DNA of 64,000 bases from Stachybotrys elegans (taxonomy: Eukaryota; Ascomycota; Sordariomycetes; Hypocreales; Stachybotryaceae), in NCBI GenBank assembly GCA_020746835.1, contig JAGPNK010000008.1:1-64000 (forward strand). The letters run 5' to 3'. The notes beneath the pieces are model-generated. The model was not told the DNA's origin. It worked only from the letters and a program-made list of their open reading frames with translations, and did no database searches. This document shows positions 50,822 to 62,057 of this stretch, piece by piece. Numbering within the stretch: the first letter of the stretch is position 1; each line of letters starts with the position of its first letter. The position numbers and the translations under genes are program-made.

Positions 50822-52715
50822 CTGCTCCAGCCCATTTCCTCCTCACCCTGGTCCTGGCTCTCCGGTCTTGTAGTTCAACGGGTCTGAAGATGGCGGTATA
50901 CAGCAGGTGAATGATGGCGGAAGACGATGACGGCATTCCGGTCTGGGATTCGATGTGAAGAAGCAGTGAAGCTCCTTGACTGTGCAAAAGCCTCAGGAAA
51001 GGTCAGTCTCCACCCTGCTTAGTCAATGTAGGTACAGGTAGGTAGTGTATTGCCAGGTAGTGCCTGCATTGACAGTACTCATCTCTCTATCTAATTTCAG
51101 AGAGACGGAAAGTAGCACCCTATCAAATGACTCTTGTACCTACTACGTTACTGAGCTTTTTGAAGAGATTCCGCTACAATTCTGCAACGCTCAGACGCGA
51201 ATCGGTGTCCTCCGCAGGTACTAATGGGCGCAACGGTGACGCTCTTGTTGGCGACGAATCATTCGGCGAATTTTTGCTCTGATCATCCAGCCCAGGCTGA
51301 CAGTTTTGGGCCGGCTGTGCTAAGGAACTCCCAGAAGCTCGACCGGGCCTTCGCCGTCGCCGGTGGCAGCAACGGCGAACCCGACCTTCTTTCACCGTTG
51401 CAGCCCGAGGCCTTCGCCAGCTGCAGAGATTTCGGCCTTTGCTAGCGGCAGTGGCATGATTCTGATTGTAGATGCGTAGGCTATATTTACATATTAAGTT
51501 TGAGATCCTCAGCAACATGCGTGTTTGGGGCCGATGGGTAGTCGAGTTCCAATGATTTCATGTGAAGATGAAGACGAGCATCATGAGTGGCCGAAAGGAA
51601 AGGCGGGTGCCGGTAGGATTTTGTTCTTGGCACGAGGGCCCAGTCTGGTGGTATCACATTCAAGGGAAGCGTAGGCCGGTAGTCTTCGTCTTCGTCATAT
51701 GAGAGGCGATGATGATAGGTTTGAAGGTGGTGATGGATGGCCTTGGTTGGAGCATCCAGAACGCCGTCCTCACCTGCCGCTATTGCTTCAGCATTCCCGA
51801 ATCAGCTATTTTACTTTGCACCACTCGCCTACCACCTGAAGGTAGGTAGTCATCAGTGTCATGATCACGGCCATGATGTGTCTCAGATGCAAGGGCTGCT
51901 AGGTCAGGTTAGATCTCTCCTCCTGCTAGATTCCGCATTTGACCTGGCCCTCAAAGTCAATAGCCTAGTCTCAGACTCGGTTGGTCTTGTATTGACTTAG
52001 CAGCAGCAGCTAGTCGGCAGCGCCTGGGAGCGCGAATCTGCGAACATGGACTTGCTCGCCTCGACCACGGTGCGATGGTGTCCAAAGATGCAATAATGCT
52101 TTCGACACTTGCCGTTTGCGGAATTGAGTTTCTCGTCTGGACATGGCCGTGCTTGGTTGTTTCGCAGCACTCAGAATGAACCATCTCATCTATTGACATC
52201 ACATTTGCATCACACATGCATATGATTTGGTCAAGAAGAAACGATCGATCGACGACACCAATAAGCAGAAGTCGGTTCAATCCAAAAAGCATGTACACGG
52301 CCTGCCTAGTAGTATGTATGTCTGTCTCCGGTCAGGACCTTGGAGGTGAAACAGACCAGACATGCCCGTACTGTTTGCGCCTGTCTCCCTCCGTCGTCTG
52401 CTAACGATTTACAGCATGTGCTCCCTGTGTCATTACAGGCCAATCGGAGCAGCGTTGAGTGTCTTGATACGCTCACGCCCATGTAAACGGGTGCAAACGA
52501 CACCCCAGGAACAATCCATAAGCATGGGTGGTGCGTGTGCACGACGCAGACCAGGGTTGCAGCATCCCAACACCACCTCGAACCACAGACGCAGGCCCAC
52601 GCCCACGCCCATGCAACATGCAAGTTATCTATCTCTGGCTAGTCACATCTGGCGGCAGCGTTGTCTATTGTAGCCGGACCCGACGAGCAGCATTCCTCTG
52701 GGATTGTGTGGTGGT

Positions 52716-52762
52716 GTGCCAGTGCCAGTGCCAGTGCCAGTGCTTGTGCTTGTGCTTGTGCT
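52716..52762. repeat. Hexanucleotide repeat (GTGCCA)4-(GTGCTT)3
   Basis: Four GTGCCA units (52716-52739) are followed by three GTGCTT units (52740-52757) and a partial one. This is 1.2 kb upstream of the FlbC-like start. The change of unit part-way shows point substitution spreading through the array. Confidence 0.85.
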
Positions 52763-53927
52763 CCCCTCCCCCTTTACCTACTTCACAGTCTACCTACCGT
52801 ATCCATGAATCCTCGGCGTCTTCGCTTGTACTGGCACAACAAGGCCTAGCCCGGTCCTCTTCAGCCCTTCCAAGCTAATACCGAGTGGTCGAGTCTGTGC
52901 CCCCAAGAACCCGTCTGACCAGCTGGAGAAGCTTGTGCACGCTAACTAGAAAACCCCAAAGGGCGCCCTCCTCGATCCCAGCTCCAGCAACACTAGCTGT
53001 TCTCTTCTGCTAGCACCTAACGGATACATCGTTACCTGCCTGCTTCCTGCTGTGCTCCGTACCTCGCGCCTACGAGGTAAGGTAGGTACAGAATTATAAT
53101 GAATGCCTTGGACACCATAGCGAGCGCTACTGGGTCCAGAAAACCTTATTGAGCTCCTGGACCCTCGCCGACCACTTCAGCTTTACAACATCTCTTTCAC
53201 TTCCCTTCTTCCCATTGTCCCTTCTTCTTCCTTTCCCTCACTGCCTCACTGCCTCACTGTCTCCCTTGGTTCCTTGTCCGGCACGCACACTCCTTCCCCC
53301 TCGGCATCGGCATCAATCACGAGTGGCATTTCTACGCCTCGGCAAGCTCAACAACGGAACTTCCCTTCCACGTCTATACCTCTATTGTACACATAGAGTA
53401 CCTGCCCTCTTGTGAGCTGCGGGCTACAAGGACAGTATACGTCCCCCTCCATCTCCACGCCCACTGATGGTGGTTTGTTTGTGGCGGCCGATCAAGAACT
53501 AGCAGACCCTCTTGGCGCCGTTCCCGGACAGCCATCCTGCAGCCATCTGGCAGCCATCCTCTCGTCTCGACTACTTGATAAGCCTCCTTCTTCATCTTCG
53601 GACAGCCTCTTACAGCTTTGCCCTGAAATATCAGCATCCATCCAGGAACCGCCAACGTGTCCCTTCACAAGATAGATCAGCAAAGCTGAACAAGGTTCGA
53701 GCCTCTTTCGACCCTTCCAAACACAGCAAGGATCAAGCGAAACCGCTCGAATCACCCCATCACCTCAACTGGACCAGGATAAACTCAACTCGAGAGCACT
53801 CGGGGACGCCCCACTGCTCACCCAGGCATCAGCCATAAATCAGCCATAAGCCAGCCTTACCGCCGCCAACCTTGTCAAAGACGATTTCCTTCTATATATT
53901 CTCATACCAGTCTTGAACCGAATCATC

Positions 53928-55246
53928 ATGGAAGGCGTTACGAGCTTCACCTCGCGCCGTCCAGCAGCAGGCGCGTTGCCTGCCTTCAATCTCCCACCAC
54001 CTTCCTCAGATATACCCAGTAGGTTGACTCACCTCCCTGTTGCGAGCCTCCGGTCGACAAAGCAGCCTCTCGGCTCGATTGCCCTCCGGGGGGTGCCAAA
54101 ATGGAATTCGTCTCTGACCAGTCTGCAGGAGCCGGCGATGGCATCAGTCCGAGCATTTCCAGTGTCAACACCGGGAGCTCGCAAAGCTCTCAGACGCCCG
54201 TCAGTATGCAATACACATACAGCGGGCATATGAACAACAGCTGGGCTTCACCCGCTGGGCCGCCATATCATGTTCCTTCCACGGCGCACAGTTCTCACCA
54301 GATGACGTACGGGGCTCGGCCAGCTGTATACACCCCCAGCAACGGGATATCATATGACAGCCAACGCAGCTCGCATTCCCCAGGCACAGCAGGGGACAAC
54401 CTGCCAGCGCCCCCGTTTGATCAAGTCCATCAACCCTTCTCCTCGTCTGTATCGAGTGCCGGAGGACATGGCAGCTCGACGAGCCTGTCCTCGGCATCAC
54501 AGCCGCCTACTCTCCACAGCACATCGTCCCATCTCGACTCGTATACGCATTCGAGAACACCCAATTCCACCTCGAGCTACTACCACCCCCAAACACATCA
54601 GTCAGGCTTCTCCTCTTACACGACCTCGTCTCCATCCAGCCAGGCGCTACCGGCCAGCTCGGGACCAGGAAGCAGAGGACTGGGCTCTCTCGCCAGCCAT
54701 GCCCCATCACTCGCACCACCGGGCTCCTATCGGTCGTATGGGCATCAATATCCTCCGTTAACGTCTATGGGCTCGTCGGTCATTTCGAGCATGCACCAGC
54801 CGAACGGCCATTTGTCTATGCTCCCTGGGATGAGCGTCCCTCCAGGATACGCTGCTTCTCACGCCCTCTCGCCCTATGGTGGTCAGCCGCCACCTGCTCA
54901 GCCCGAACGCCCTTTTAAGTGCGAGCAATGCGTCCAAGCTTTCAGTCGCAACCATGATCTAAAGCGCCATAAAAGGATCCACCTGTCGGTGAAGCCGTTC
55001 ACATGCCAAGTGTGCGGAAAGAGCTTCTCCCGGAAAGATGCTCTCAAGGTACGTCTATTCTTGTCGTTGCGTGGACATTCAAGTTCTGTATGCTGCTGGG
55101 CCTAGCACTGACTCCTTATACTTTATTAGCGTCACCGTCTCGTCAAGGGCTGCGAACCCAAAGTTAAGGACGGTACCAACGACGACAGCCACTCGGATAG
55201 GCGAGATGACGGAGACGAAAGCCCGACTTTCAAACAGGAATTTTAA
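53928..55246 (+). CDS. FlbC-like C2H2 zinc-finger transcription factor (conidiation regulator family)
   Basis: Three exons (53928-54018, 54066-55048, 55130-55246) with introns of 47 and 81 bp encode 396 residues. Residues 1-300 are Ser/Pro/Gly/Tyr-rich and disordered. Two zinc fingers lie at about 310-365. The first is C-X2-C-X12-H-X3-H (CEQC...HKRIH). The second, CQVC...HRLVKGC, has cysteine as last ligand, and the intron falls within it (ALK|RHRLVKGC). The block RNHDLKRHKRIHL.VKPF followed by FSRKDALKRH and LVKGC is the signature of Aspergillus FlbC and relatives, nuclear activators of asexual sporulation and brlA. An acidic tail ends in FKQEF. The first intron joins phase 1 exactly, giving a start at 53928; the later ATG at 54101 would drop 57 residues. 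Very long flanking intergenic regions suit a developmental regulator. Confidence 0.87.
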
Positions 55247-55474
55247 CAAAACCGCCTCACAGCTTTTGTTAAGAAACGGAACATCTCGGTTCAGTCGCAA
55301 ACGATGCGCAGTATTATTTTTAGCAAAACACGGAATGGAACAGAGTCACGGCCTAAAAGAAGGGACAAACTAGGATGGGAAATCGGGAACTTGGGAAATT
55401 GGATTACGGGCGTCCGTGGGGCTACGGTGAAGCCGGCTGTTCGATTTCTTTCACCACGGAGGAACACAGGACAC

Positions 55475-55499
55475 AGGTCAGGTCAGGTCAGGTCAGGTC
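55475..55499. repeat. (AGGTC)5 tandem repeat
   Basis: Five uninterrupted AGGTC units begin 230 bp after the FlbC-like stop codon, probably in or near its 3' UTR. AGGTC is low-copy elsewhere, so the run is a local expansion. Confidence 0.85.
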
Positions 55500-57402
55500 A
55501 ATTGGGTTTTCTCAGGACATGGAGTTCTATCGGCATCGGATGGGAGGGAGGGAAGTAACTCATGGCATTAGGCAGCATCTGCATTTGCTCGTGGTCAGGG
55601 TCCGCACATTGGCCGGTGCCTAGGGCAGATGCCAGTGGTGCTGGGCAGGGCACTGTATTATTTCCTGTGTCTTACGGGGACCATCATATGTTATTCCTTC
55701 TGTTCTTGTGGATATCAGTACCTCAGTACCTTGGCCGGAATAGCTACTAATCTTTGCTACGGCGGACTAGATATAGGAGTCGGTTGATTCAGGACTAGCC
55801 ACGGTACAAATATATACTGTTGGTAGCACATGTCTTTGGGACATGGAAGCACGATGAATCTCGACTCTGCATGACGCTTCCACCATCGCTAGCAAGCTCA
55901 CGGGACCTTGGCTCCTCTCTACTACATAGTATACGTGGTGTAAGGGGCCTGGAACTGGCATAGCAGAGTGGTAGTATGGTGGCGAGGCCTGCTTCTTCGT
56001 CCCCATCCCGTCATTCTTGCTAATAACGGCTCAGGAAGCGGGTCCTTCTCCTTCCCTTCACTTGTTCGGACCGAAGGACCCAGAACATCGAGACGTGACG
56101 TGGAGAAGAGGGGATGGAATGATGAATACCATTCAACAATGGTGACACTAGCATGTGCTCATCGAAGACGGCTCGCCTTGGAGTGCTGGGGAGCAGGACA
56201 GTGTGATTTTCTCGGTCAGGCCATGCTGCGTGCTTCCGATGAGCCCTCGAACCAGCTGATGTCCCGGAAACAAGAGGACGGCTCCTCCAGACGCCTTCAC
56301 CCAAACACGAATCACGTTGTGGTTATCGTGGATTGGGGATGGCGCCCCAAAGGTCTCGGCAAGGGAGTTACATGAGAGGTCAGGACAATCATCTAGCGGC
56401 AGTCCTATGCAAAGCTTGTTGGGTGTGCGTTCGGCAAACCCTGACGATCCATGGTACGACCGAGTCCACCGGGGCGCTCTGGCCGGCCCAAAGACGCCAG
56501 TGAGTAAATGGCTAGGTAGACGAAGGTGGACTCGGAAACCCCCCAAGCAAGCCAAGCCACCTTGCGCCAAACCAGACCCAAGACGTGGGGGGGGAGGGGG
56601 GGATGTACAGAGGAAGAGATACACAGAGAGAGAGAGCACCTACCAACCTACATACCAAAGGTAAGCGGCCTGAGGTGGCTAACCTAGTGCCTGGACTTGT
56701 CCGTGGTGCTGGTCGGCGCAGGCGATTTTGACGTGTGACGGCGGAAAGTCTATCGGGATCCCCCTTCTCGGGTCTGCGAGGTCGCAGGCAGAGGTAACCG
56801 GACACGGGAAATGAGGTGCTGGGCGTGGCGCGAGAGCCTGATCCTCCTCTGCCAGCTTTGGGGGACAAGCAGTCCTGAATAGGAACCCATCCCAAACCAT
56901 CGAAGGCTGTACGGTGTTTCAAAGCGGCAGTAGTGGGCATTAGCTGCAGGTTCGGGATGGGCATCATGGCGTGAGGTGGACGAGGGGTTGTCGAGGGCGC
57001 GCCAGCAAGATACACATACATGCACCCACGCACGCACTAACGACGCAGAGCCGTTGCTGTGTGGTTAGGAGGAGGTGAAGAAAGAGATGGAGGGGGGGCG
57101 TGTGTCGTGAGCTCGTCAACAAAGTAGCCCAAGGTGCCAAAGTTGAAAGGGTCACCATTTCACATGCCGATCAGGCCAATCAGTCGATACTGTATGCACT
57201 GGCCATGTCAGTTCAGTGATCAGCTACTAAGCTACGGAGGAGAGCTCGTCAACCGGGGGGAGAGGGGTCTCACTGGCGACTGGACCTCTGGGTTTGGGCG
57301 GCAGAATAGCTGGATTTCTTCCTCATCGTCGGAAGGAAAAGAAGCAATGTTTGACGAAAATAATATGTATTTGTTTGCCTCCGGCAGGCAGCCAGGGATA
57401 CG

Positions 57403-57419
57403 CACACACACACACACAC
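57403..57419. repeat. (CA)8 microsatellite
   Basis: A short dinucleotide run in intergenic DNA. Confidence 0.85.
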
Positions 57420-58670
57420 GACATGACCTTCAAGTCCAAGGAAGGGAGGAGAGGGGGGAGGGCGGGGGGGGAGTGGTGCGAATATTTTCGGGCTTGTGAC
57501 AGCAGGAACACGCAGACACAAGGGAAAGAGAGGAGAATCGCGCACACACACCCGACAGAGATGGCCAAGAGAAGCTGTCCAGCCGTTGTGGTGGGTGGGG
57601 ATTTGGCTCTTCAGCCGCTCCTCGGACGGGCTTAGCAGCGCATCTGCTAGTCTTGGCCCGGCTCGTGATTTATAAAACCAAAGACGCGGAAAAGCACTGT
57701 TAGCCGGTCCTAGGAGGGCGCACGACGCGCACGCACGAAGTTGAAGATCCGGCTACGTGCTAGCACAAGGAAGGGTGTGGTGATCCCATCCCCCCCCCCC
57801 CGTTCTCCCCTCCTCCTCCGTCTCCTTCTTCCTCGGACCGCGGGTATGGATGATTATGATGGGCGTCAGTGTGATCTAGCCCTCGCCTCTCTCATCCCTC
57901 GCCCGGGGACTCAAACGTGGCTGCCGAGGGGTCGTGGCTTGCGACCAAGCTCTAGCCGTTCCCTCCATCCCAAGGATCATAGAGCATGGTGCGATATGTG
58001 GTGGTTGCGGAAAACAGTAGCGTGGGAAGCCATCGTGTGTGAGTGTGTGTGTGTGTAATCCTCGGCAGCATCCCCCCCTTCTGTCCCCCCTCCCTTCTTG
58101 TTCCAATGACAGCGAGAGAGTGGTCTTGCCCCGTGCAGCGTGTGGCGGCCACGTCGCGATGATGATGGCACATCGGAGAGACCTTGCTGCCTGCCTGCCT
58201 CCTTCATGAAGGAACAGGGAGATAGCACCAAGAGAGGCAGGCAGGTCGCCAGTTACGCCGCCACTGGGCTGTCAGACACGGATGCCTTTTCAGCTATCGA
58301 ATTCGCTCGGGTTCCGGCCAGGACTTGTCATCAGACGCCACACTTTGTTAGCAGCCACGGCACAGGCCTGCTGTAGCACACACTACGCAGTGTCCCTCCC
58401 TCTTCGTTGCCTTTTCTTCGTCTTCGGGACGGTTGTGGTCCCTGGCTGGCGCTCAGAAAGAAGGGCCTGCACATGTGTCAATGTGAGCGGCGGCGGTGGC
58501 GGCGGCGGCGGTACGGCTGCTGCTAGGCGACTTCCCCTTGTCCAAGAACAAGCAGATCATAATACCCTTTGGGCTTCGAGCCTGAGTGTCCCAGCAGGGG
58601 AAACAATGGGCATCTGCGTCCCCCTGCTTTTGTTGAGGTTTGGTGCGGAAGCCATCTCCACTGCCCGGCA

Positions 58671-61149
58671 TCATGCAGTACCATCATACGGGGATTTCCT
58701 CGGAGCGCCCATTGCACCAAGGCTACAGAGAGCGGTTTTCGTTGCCCTATCTTGCCTGCGCAATCTCCGCCGTCGATAGGTGTTGACGTCGTCAGTGGCA
58801 GGGAAGGGGGCGGACAAAAGTGAAATCTCAAGATATCCCGTCCCACCCCTATTCATCTTCTCAGCTAGCTGCATATCAATAGCCCGGAAAGCCTCCCCTT
58901 CTTGCCTGCAGCGGGAAGCCTTCTCGATGTGGTCAAGGGGCTGGTCATTGCTTTTCAGAACGTGATCCAGCCTCTCAGAGCCACAGACGACGTGTCGGAA
59001 TATTCCAAGGTCGCGTCAGAATCATCGTCCAGCGCCACGGCGGTGTTGTGACGATTTCTGTCTTGTAAATCTGTCCAGTTCTATTAAATATGTTGAGCTG
59101 CATCGTATGTTTGCCCGTATTGAACCTCCGGAGAGTCGATTGACGGAGTTCATCAAGTGTGTTGTGTTTGCGCCGATTGGAGGTAAATAACGGCCGCGTC
59201 ATAGACTTTTTCCATCCACCTGGTGACGAATACGAGAAGCGTAGGTTGCCGTCAACTTCACGCCCCGTGCCGAATAGTTGGCCTCCGGGCTTGCCTTGGA
59301 GCTCACATTTGCGTGCTCTTGGAATACATGGTGATTCCATTGCTTCTCAAGAAAAGGGTTGAGCTGTATCGCTTGTAGAGGCATTCTGGCCAGGTGTAAT
59401 TCACCAAGTATACTGTGAAACTTGCCATTTGCCAGCCTCCTGGTTTCGGCATGGCGTTGCCAATCAGTCGGACTCTATTATCGTGCGTTTCTGCGGTGAT
59501 TCTTGTAGTATTAAGCCCTTTCAATGCCTGTCCGTGACGCTCCGAGGGAAGTCGGTATGTCGATATACAGCGGGAGGCTTCGCTGCAGAATTGCCCAAGT
59601 AGAGTTTCGGGATGTTACTCGTTGCTGATATCCTTATGCCTCAGTCAGTTGCATGATAGACGAGTCTTCGAGTTCCTTCCAATACCGGGAGCGCGTGATC
59701 TCGATCAAGCTTCCAGAGGGGCCTCGATCAACCTTCGAAGGTTGGTTGGGACGTGTGATGCCTACCGATGACGGAGACATAACTCATCTTGTTGAGAATG
59801 TGAATTCTTGTGCCAGAGAGTGTCGTTTGGTCATCGATTATGTCTAGTCAACCTTCATGCGCGTGATTGCTGCCTTGGCGACAAAACCTCCTTCAAGGAC
59901 AAGAGACTCGTCCCAGATACTTTGCCAATCGTTGAGGAAGATGCATTCGCGTGTACCCAGGTACCAAGCTCGATGCTCATCTCATGTGACCACGTTGGCA
60001 TCGTTTCTCGGCGTATGAAGCCATATGAGGTCTTCTCTGGGCATGGCGACATCAAGTTCTGTAGGGCATTTGACTGAGATCCATCCCGTCGGCAAGGCAG
60101 CCTCCAGAAGCTCGAACCTTAGCTCGCCACCGCAGGGACAGTTGACCACTAGGAGAGGTAGGTTGAATAGAAACTTGCCGACGAGACGCTCTGTCTGAGG
60201 GGCGCGTCGCTGGGCATCGGCGTGACAACGTTTGGAAGAACACCAATGTAGTCCGCAGTTCACTGGCCGTACCTCGATAATGGCCCGTGGTTTGCAATGG
60301 AGCTCGCCATCTGGTTTGCCTGTTTCAATTCTTCCATCTGGAGCCGTTGACCAAGAGGTAGTTTGTTGGTCGCCGATGGTGAAACGGTCTTCGCTTCCTG
60401 CCCCTTGTTAGTCCTGGTTTGCGAAGAACGATTCCAAATATACCAGCTACATTCTGTTACAGTACCAAGATCCCCCCCTTTTTTCTTTTTCTCGCCCTAT
60501 TTCGTCGTAAGCATCGATGTGATATTTCTCCACTGGCCGGACGCTTGGGGGGGGGGGAGAAAAAATAATGTGGTTGTCAAGGGAAGGAAAGAGCGACCAG
60601 CCTGGTGATTTCTTCATATCGTGATTCAGGGTAGGCGTGCCCAACAAAGGTTTTGCATTTGAGTTGCGTCATGGGAAGGCAATGGCCAGCATCACCCCCC
60701 TGCTGGATAGAGGATTGATTATAGGGATGAGTTAAGCTTTTTAGCAGCCTGATTTCCCATACAAATCTTGAAACACCAGGCGTATGAGCATCGTGCTCTC
60801 ACCGTCCGTTCACCGTGCACCAGACAAGTCACCCAATCGTAACATTTGCAGAATGTCTTTGTTGGCCATAAATTTTCCGAAGACACCTTGCTCATAACAT
60901 GAGTGTTATTTGTACAGCATCTTCATCGCTGGCCAGCCGATTGCCCAACTCACCGAGCCGACCTGGAGATGCTGGTGTGATGCACCATGATACTTTCAGT
61001 GTCTCGGCAGAGACATCAGCGCATGTTTGAGCACGTACTCGGCCGAGGAAACCTTCTCGCGTTTTAGCTAGCGGGGTGCAACCTCGCCTGGGCGGTTGTC
61101 TGCTCTCCGCGTTCCAGAACTTCGGCCTTTCCATGGCATCGTCAAACAT
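58671..61149 (-). pseudogene. Decayed protein-coding gene of unknown family
   Basis: Read from 61149 downwards on the minus strand, coding-like sequence continues for about 2.5 kb but is broken. It opens with ATG and an 85-codon frame (MFDDAMERPKFWNAESRQ...) to a TGA at 60892. A neighbouring frame continues with YEQGVFGKFMANKDILQM. From about 60410 one frame dominates down to 58671 (for example KPDGELHCKPRAIIEVRP and, near 58970, ERLDHVLKSNDQPLDHIEKA). It carries roughly eleven stops, nearly all TGA/TAA/TAG codons one transition from CGA/CAA/CAG/TGG. The G11 run at about 60550 lies inside. '...RAIIEVRP' is reminiscent of a PD-(D/E)XK-like core, but that is a guess. Opposite-strand frames are shorter. 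Decay through RIP-like transitions plus indels is inferred, not proven. Confidence 0.4.
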
Positions 61150-61411
61150 AGTCAGGCCACTCCAGGCAACTCCATGAAACCAACCCGTAAACGGGCTACC
61201 ATATAAGTATGCGCGGTCCCTTGAACATGCTCGGTTTCTCGAGTCGCGGTGTATCTAGTTCTCCTGCAGGCAGTAATACCGGCTTCAATTCTTTTCTTGG
61301 TCTCCCTTGACGGTTGCAGACTCTTTGTTTTTATTATTGTTGTTTTCTTTTCCTTATCCTTCTCGACTTCCCCTAATTCTTCTCTGCTTCTTCGTCTTCT
61401 TTCCAGCCAAC

Positions 61412-62057
61412 ATGAGCTATTCATTCCTTCTCCCGCGACACGGTGACGAGATGCACGGAGGTGCAGCAGAAGCCTCCCACGGTGTCGAAGCCGCTCACGG
61501 CGACAGCACCGCAACCACGGGGGCCACCGGCCACGACCACGGCCCCGGCGGTGCCATGCTCATGGTCTTCCAGTCTGACATGTCTACTTCGCTCTTCACC
61601 GAGGCCTGGACGCCCACCTCTTCGGGGGCCTACATCGGAACCTGCATCTTCCTCGTCGTGCTCGCTATCGTCTCCAGGATCATGGTTGCCCTCAAGGCGC
61701 GGCAGGAGGCCCGCTGGCTCGCTGAGGCGGCCGTCCGCAATGCCGCCCACAGCAAGGGCTCCGAGGACACCGCATACCACCTTCAGCACCTCAGCAAGCC
61801 GAGCCCTTGGAGTCTCAAGGTAGATCCCTTGAGGGCGGTAATGGACACAATGATAGTCGGCGTAGGGTACTTGCTGTAAGTCTTGCCCAGCCTGCGCCCA
61901 TGTATGAGGCTCGCTGTAAATGGCTTCGATTGTCTAACATATTCTCAGCATGCTTGCCGTCATGACCATGAACGTAGGCTATTTCCTGGCTGTTCTCATC
62001 GGCGTCTTTGCGGGTAGCCTCGCTGTCGGACGATTCAGTACCTCTGCTCAACACTAA
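61412..62057 (+). CDS. Ctr-family copper transporter
   Basis: Two exons (61412-61875 and 61949-62057) with a 73-bp intron encode 190 residues, the normal size for fungal Ctr proteins. The extracellular N-terminus is His/Met-containing (HGDEMHGG, SHGVEAAHGD, GHDHGPGGAM). It is followed by the fungal Ctr block MLMVFQSDMSTSLFTEAW. TM1 spans about 73-95, a cytosolic loop 96-140, TM2 about 143-163 with the MxxxM selectivity motif (M156, M160), and TM3 about 165-183 with GxxxG (G173, G177) for helix packing. Ctr trimers import Cu(I) across the plasma or vacuolar membrane. The intron lies inside TM2 and rejoins GYLL|MLAV in frame. The C-terminus is short and lacks an obvious Cys tail. I found no clear copper-response element upstream. 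Confidence 0.93.

Larger units (their letters stand above)
42458..53927. other. 11.5-kb gene-poor region upstream of the FlbC-like gene
   Basis: No gene with recognisable domains and consistent splicing was found on either strand. It includes the kinase 3' flank and, at its right end, a C/T-rich stretch (53.15-53.30 kb) typical of a long leader. Low-complexity DNA is frequent: a GGGCTGTGCT run (44104-44137), CCCTA units (45603-45621), GGGAAGAGA units (about 47779-47800), GTGCCA/GTGCTT hexamers (52716-52762) and CTCACTGC units (about 53237-53259). A few weak coding-like stretches (46.2-46.85, 48.1-48.4, 49.7-50.3, 50.4-50.8 and 51.2-51.45 kb) are discussed as findings. Regulatory DNA or non-coding transcripts of the developmental gene are the simplest explanation. 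Confidence 0.5.
55247..58670. other. Intergenic, low-complexity rich; no gene seen
   Basis: This stretch begins with the 3' flank of the FlbC-like gene. It contains (AGGTC)5 at 55475-55499, (CA)8 at 57403-57419, G-rich tracts near 57450 and a CGG run at about 58488-58511. Frames of 100-170 codons occur on both strands, composed mainly of Pro/Arg/Ser/His, with no domains or splice logic. Confidence 0.5.
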
